From the NCBI GenBank assembly GCA_009929095.1, contig SABF01000073.1, forward strand, positions 1 through 7,301: 7,301 nt of DNA. The letters are read 5' to 3'. The translations under genes and the position numbers were made by a program. The DNA is from Erysipelotrichia bacterium (lineage in GTDB: Bacteria; Bacillota_I; Bacilli_A; Erysipelotrichales; Erysipelotrichaceae). Positions 5,967 through 7,301 of the stretch are shown here, piece after piece. Positions within the stretch are counted from its first letter, which is position 1, and every line of letters begins with the position of its first letter. The notes below the pieces were generated by a model that worked only from the letters and a program-made list of their open reading frames with translations, did not search any database and had not been told where the DNA came from.

Positions 5967-6599
5967 ATGACTTTTGATTTTAAAAAAGAGTATAAAGAGT
6001 TTTATCTGCCGAAATGTCAGCCGGAAGTGATTACAGTACCACAGGCAAATTACATTGCGGTGAGAGGAATTGGAAATCCAAATGAAGCGGGCGGTGCTTA
6101 TCAGCAGGCAATAGGTGTACTGTATGCCATTGCATATACAATCAAGATGAGCAAGAAAGGCGATCATCAGATAGCCGGATATTTTGACTATGTTGTACCG
6201 CCGCTTGAAGGTTTCTGGCAGCAGGAAGGAATTGCTGGATTTGACTGTACCAAGAAGAACCTGTTTCATTGGATCTCTGTGATCAGACTGCCTGACTTTG
6301 TGACAGAAGAAGAATTCAGGTGGTCAGTAAAACAGGTAACTCAAAAAAAGAAACTGGATTGTTCCAAAGCAGAGTTTCTCAGTATTTCAGAAGGACTCTG
6401 CGTTCAGATCATGCATGTCGGACCTTTTGATGATGAACCGGAATCGGTCAGGATTATGGATCGGTATGCTGAAGAACAGGGATTCGAAAATGATTTCTCA
6501 GATCGACGGCAGCATCATGAGATTTATCTCTCAGATGCTCGGAAAACTCCGTCAGAGAAATGGAGAACAGTAATCCGGCATCCGATACGCAGAAAGTAA
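5967..6599 (+). CDS. GyrI-like small-molecule-binding domain protein
   Basis: A 210-residue single-domain protein of the GyrI-like (SHS2, AraC effector-binding) superfamily. Recognisable blocks are FDFKKEYKEFY (3-13), VRGIGNPNEAGGAYQQAIG (32-50), DYVVPPLEGFW (74-84), HVGPFDDEPES (150-160) and HHEIYLSDARKTPSEKWRTV (183-202). No DNA-binding domain is attached. Relatives of this type bind hydrophobic or cationic small molecules; some stand-alone members, such as Listeria Lin2189, were reported to hydrolyse cyclopropanoid DNA-alkylating compounds. Whether this protein is a binder or an enzyme cannot be read from the sequence. It begins 17 nt after the GNAT fusion gene and is probably the last gene of the operon; the 166-nt gap that follows holds repeats and a new promoter. 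Resistance or detoxification is a reasonable but unproven role. Confidence 0.85.
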   Translation: MTFDFKKEYKEFYLPKCQPEVITVPQANYIAVRGIGNPNEAGGAYQQAIGVLYAIAYTIKMSKKGDHQIAGYFDYVVPPLEGFWQQEGIAGFDCTKKNLFHWISVIRLPDFVTEEEFRWSVKQVTQKKKLDCSKAEFLSISEGLCVQIMHVGPFDDEPESVRIMDRYAEEQGFENDFSDRRQHHEIYLSDARKTPSEKWRTVIRHPIRRK

Positions 6600-6600
6600 C

Positions 6601-6650
6601 GCAAAAATAAAAGACGTGCATGCATGGAAAACAGGGCATGCAGGAACGTC
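6601..6650 (-). terminator. possible intrinsic terminator on the minus strand
   Basis: Read on the minus strand, repeat copies 2 and 1 (6650 to 6613) form a 14-bp stem with two mismatches and a 10-nt loop, immediately followed by TTTTATTTTTGC (6612 to 6601). That is the layout of a Rho-independent terminator for transcription entering from the right. No minus-strand gene is visible to its right in the window, so it may block antisense transcription. On the plus strand no comparable U-tract follows the hairpins. Confidence 0.35.
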
Positions 6651-6674
6651 ATTCACCATACATGCAAGCACGTC
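6613..6674. repeat. three-copy 14-nt repeat, one inverted and two direct, 24-nt period
   Basis: Copy 1 is gacgtgcatgcatg (6613-6626), whose reverse complement catgcatgcacgtc matches copy 2 catgcaggaacgtc (6637-6650) at 12 of 14 and copy 3 catgcaagcacgtc (6661-6674) at 13 of 14. The direct similarity of copies 2 and 3 continues through ATT. Centres are exactly 24 nt apart. Copy 1 can pair with copy 2 (10-nt loop) or with copy 3 (34-nt loop), so two mutually exclusive hairpins are possible. It lies between the GyrI-like stop and the glutamate synthase promoter. The function is unknown: operator array, RNA switch or mRNA-end structure. Confidence 0.7.
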
Positions 6675-6687
6675 ATTATAAAACTTT

Positions 6688-6703
6688 ATGTAAATATTTA
6701 CAT
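6688..6703. promoter_or_regulatory. perfect 16-bp palindrome upstream of the gltB promoter
   Basis: ATGTAAATATTTACAT is a perfect inverted repeat centred about 48 nt upstream of the predicted gltB transcription start. A third half-site TGTAAA (6709-6714) lies inside the -35 region, giving the array TGTAAA-N2-TTTACA-N6-TGTAAA. This is the layout expected of an operator for a dimeric regulator. The spacing does not fit the 17-bp GlnR/TnrA box, so the regulator is not identified. Confidence 0.55.
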
Positions 6704-6707
6704 TTTA

Positions 6708-6737
6708 TTGTAAACGCTTTGTCTGTACGTATATAAT
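6708..6737 (+). promoter_or_regulatory. sigma-A type promoter of gltB
   Basis: TTGTAA (6708-6713, 4 of 6) and a perfect TATAAT (6732-6737) are separated by 18 nt. Transcription should begin near 6744, leaving a leader of about 22 nt that includes the ribosome binding site AAGGAG (6753-6758). The -35 overlaps a half-site of the adjacent palindrome array. TGTAAACGCTTTGT (6709-6722) also matches the catabolite-response cre consensus TGWAANCGNTNWCA at 12 of 14, but misses the last two conserved positions. Confidence 0.7.
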
Positions 6738-6752
6738 GTTTCCAATTCCAGG

Positions 6753-6758
6753 AAGGAG
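6753..6758 (+). promoter_or_regulatory. ribosome binding site deciding the gltB start
   Basis: AAGGAG lies 7 nt before the ATG at 6766. The in-frame ATG at 6736 overlaps the -10 hexamer, upstream of the predicted transcript start, so it cannot be the start used from this promoter. Confidence 0.8.
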
Positions 6759-6765
6759 ACATTTT

Positions 6766-7092
6766 ATGAAACTGCTTACCAGTGAGCGAGAAGAACATGA
6801 TTCCTGTGGTGTAGGTGCAATAGTAAACATCAGCGGATTGAAAAATCATCAGACTGTTTCAGATGCACTGCATATTGTTGAGAACCTGGATCATAGAGCG
6901 GGACGTGATGCCGATGGACGGACTGGTGACGGTGTTGGAATTCTGACACAGATCCCGCATGAGTTTTTTCGGGGTGTATGTTCTGATCTGCATCTTCCGC
7001 ATGAATTCGCGGTTGGCATGATCTTCTTTCCTCAGGATCATCGCAAGACAGCCAAGGCTGAAAAAATGCTTGAAGTTACAAGTAATTATTGA
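6766..7092 (+). pseudogene. gltB: glutamate synthase large subunit, truncated to the N-terminal glutaminase start
   Basis: The first 108 codons of a ferredoxin- or NADPH-dependent glutamate synthase large chain (normally about 1500 residues), which makes two glutamates from glutamine and 2-oxoglutarate. C14 in HDSCGVGAIV is the expected N-terminal nucleophile exposed after removal of a short propeptide. The blocks ENLDHRAGRDADGRTGDGVG (39-58) and GILTQIPHEFFRG (58-70) belong to the class II glutaminase fold. Similarity holds to roughly EKMLE (residues 99-103). The frame then ends as VTSNY and stop, and the DNA becomes much richer in A and T. The promoter and ribosome binding site look intact. 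Only the domain start remains, so the product cannot be active. This is a real interruption by inserted DNA, or an assembly junction. Confidence 0.8.
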
Positions 7093-7098
7093 TATAAT
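7070..7098 (+). promoter_or_regulatory. promoter spanning the gltB break
   Basis: TTGAAG (7070-7075, 4 of 6), a 17-nt spacer and a perfect extended -10 (TGATATAAT, 7090-7098) form a strong promoter. The -35 lies in the last gltB-like codons and the -10 in the new AT-rich DNA. The predicted start near 7105 would feed the small ORF at 7127. Confidence 0.6.
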
Positions 7099-7126
7099 AC
7101 ACGTAACAAATCAAGGAATTACGAAA

Positions 7127-7301
7127 ATGAACATAAACGAGTTGAAATTACTAGCAGATAATGGCGTTAAAATGAAAGCGAGTATTGTCTTTGATGCAGA
7201 ATCGTCAGCGTATGTTGTTTACGTGGACATTAAAGACAGAACTGAAGATGTGCAAATAACTGATACACGATATAAAAAAACCAAGTATTTCAAGAGTATA
7301 G
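7127..7301 (+). CDS. unrecognised small protein, partial at the window end
   Basis: An open frame of 58 complete codons runs off the right edge. The ATG at 7127 follows AAGGA (7113-7117) at 9 nt and a strong promoter at 7070-7098. The protein begins MNINELKLLADNGVKMKASI and continues with a VFDAESSAYVVYVDI strand-like stretch (21-35), a DTRYKKTKYFKSI stretch (46-58) and many lysines. This pattern loosely recalls small plasmid- or element-borne proteins of unknown function, some labelled RepB, but I cannot assign it. Its low GC (32% for 7081-7301 by hand count, against 47% in 6841-7080) and its position right after a broken gltB suggest it belongs to acquired DNA. Confidence 0.6.
   Translation, partial: MNINELKLLADNGVKMKASIVFDAESSAYVVYVDIKDRTEDVQITDTRYKKTKYFKSI

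Noticed and set aside
6613..6674. CRISPR array
   Set aside because: Only three 14-nt copies, one of them inverted, with about 10-nt gaps; CRISPR repeats are longer, all in one direction, and separated by about 30-nt spacers.
6661..6690. Intrinsic terminator on the plus strand after the GyrI-like gene
   Set aside because: The copy 1 to copy 3 hairpin is followed by ATTATAAAAC, with no run of T, so it does not have terminator form in this direction.
6689..6702. GlnR/TnrA nitrogen box upstream of gltB
   Set aside because: Half-sites TGTAA and TTACA are 4 nt apart; the box needs a 7-nt gap (17 bp in all), so the fit is wrong despite the attractive context.
6709..6722. CcpA cre site
   Set aside because: 12 of 14 positions match, but the two misses are the conserved final CA, and the match partly comes from the TGTAAA half-site. 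Mentioned with the promoter only.

Overview
The window looks like chromosomal DNA of a low-to-moderate GC Bacillota (Firmicute). The evidence is the tandem CIRCE operators, the strong AGGAGG-type ribosome binding sites, the tightly overlapping ATGA gene junctions, and the protein families present (two-subunit class I fumarase, DUF523/TudS, ARM/HEAT-like plus YoaP-type GNAT, GyrI-like, glutamate synthase). An anaerobic gut-type lineage such as Erysipelotrichia or Clostridia would fit, but that is an inference from family resemblance, not a search result.

Layout. Positions 1-109 form a control region. Two tandem CIRCE (HrcA) operators sit 33 bp apart over a leftward promoter, and a leftward AGGAGG ends just before the window edge, so a heat-shock gene should begin immediately outside the window to the left. 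Rightward from 110 come a VTT/TVP38-type membrane protein (110-799) and then a compact gene row. The row is fumarase alpha (831-1676), fumarase beta (1673-2200), a DUF523/TudS-like iron-sulfur protein (2187-2618), malic enzyme (2615-3805), a PfkB-fold protein with a damaged active-site signature (3802-4722) and an ARM/HEAT-like + GNAT + YoaP fusion protein (4735-5949). A GyrI-like protein (5967-6599) with its own strong ribosome binding site follows. From fumarase alpha to the PfkB-like gene every junction overlaps, so this is almost certainly one operon.

Function. Fumarase hydrates fumarate to malate and malic enzyme oxidatively decarboxylates malate to pyruvate, CO2 and NAD(P)H. The operon core therefore converts fumarate to pyruvate and reducing power. 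The TudS-like protein between them is, like class I fumarase, expected to hold a three-cysteine [4Fe-4S] cluster. The PfkB-like, GNAT and GyrI-like proteins have no obvious substrate here; the last two resemble small-molecule modification or detoxification proteins.

The 6600-6765 intergenic region holds three copies of a 14-nt motif spaced exactly 24 nt centre to centre, a perfect 16-bp palindrome, and a clear promoter for a glutamate synthase gene. That gene keeps only about 108 codons of its N-terminal glutaminase domain. Near 7075-7093 the sequence changes character (hand-counted GC 47% in 6841-7080, 32% in 7081-7301), the frame stops, and a new promoter and a small unrelated ORF begin. 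This is either the end of an inserted mobile element or an assembly junction.

I see no complete, clearly new multi-gene system. The best leads are the broken glutamate synthase junction, the tandem CIRCE control region, the degenerate PfkB protein inside a central-carbon operon, and the TudS-like protein embedded between fumarase and malic enzyme.
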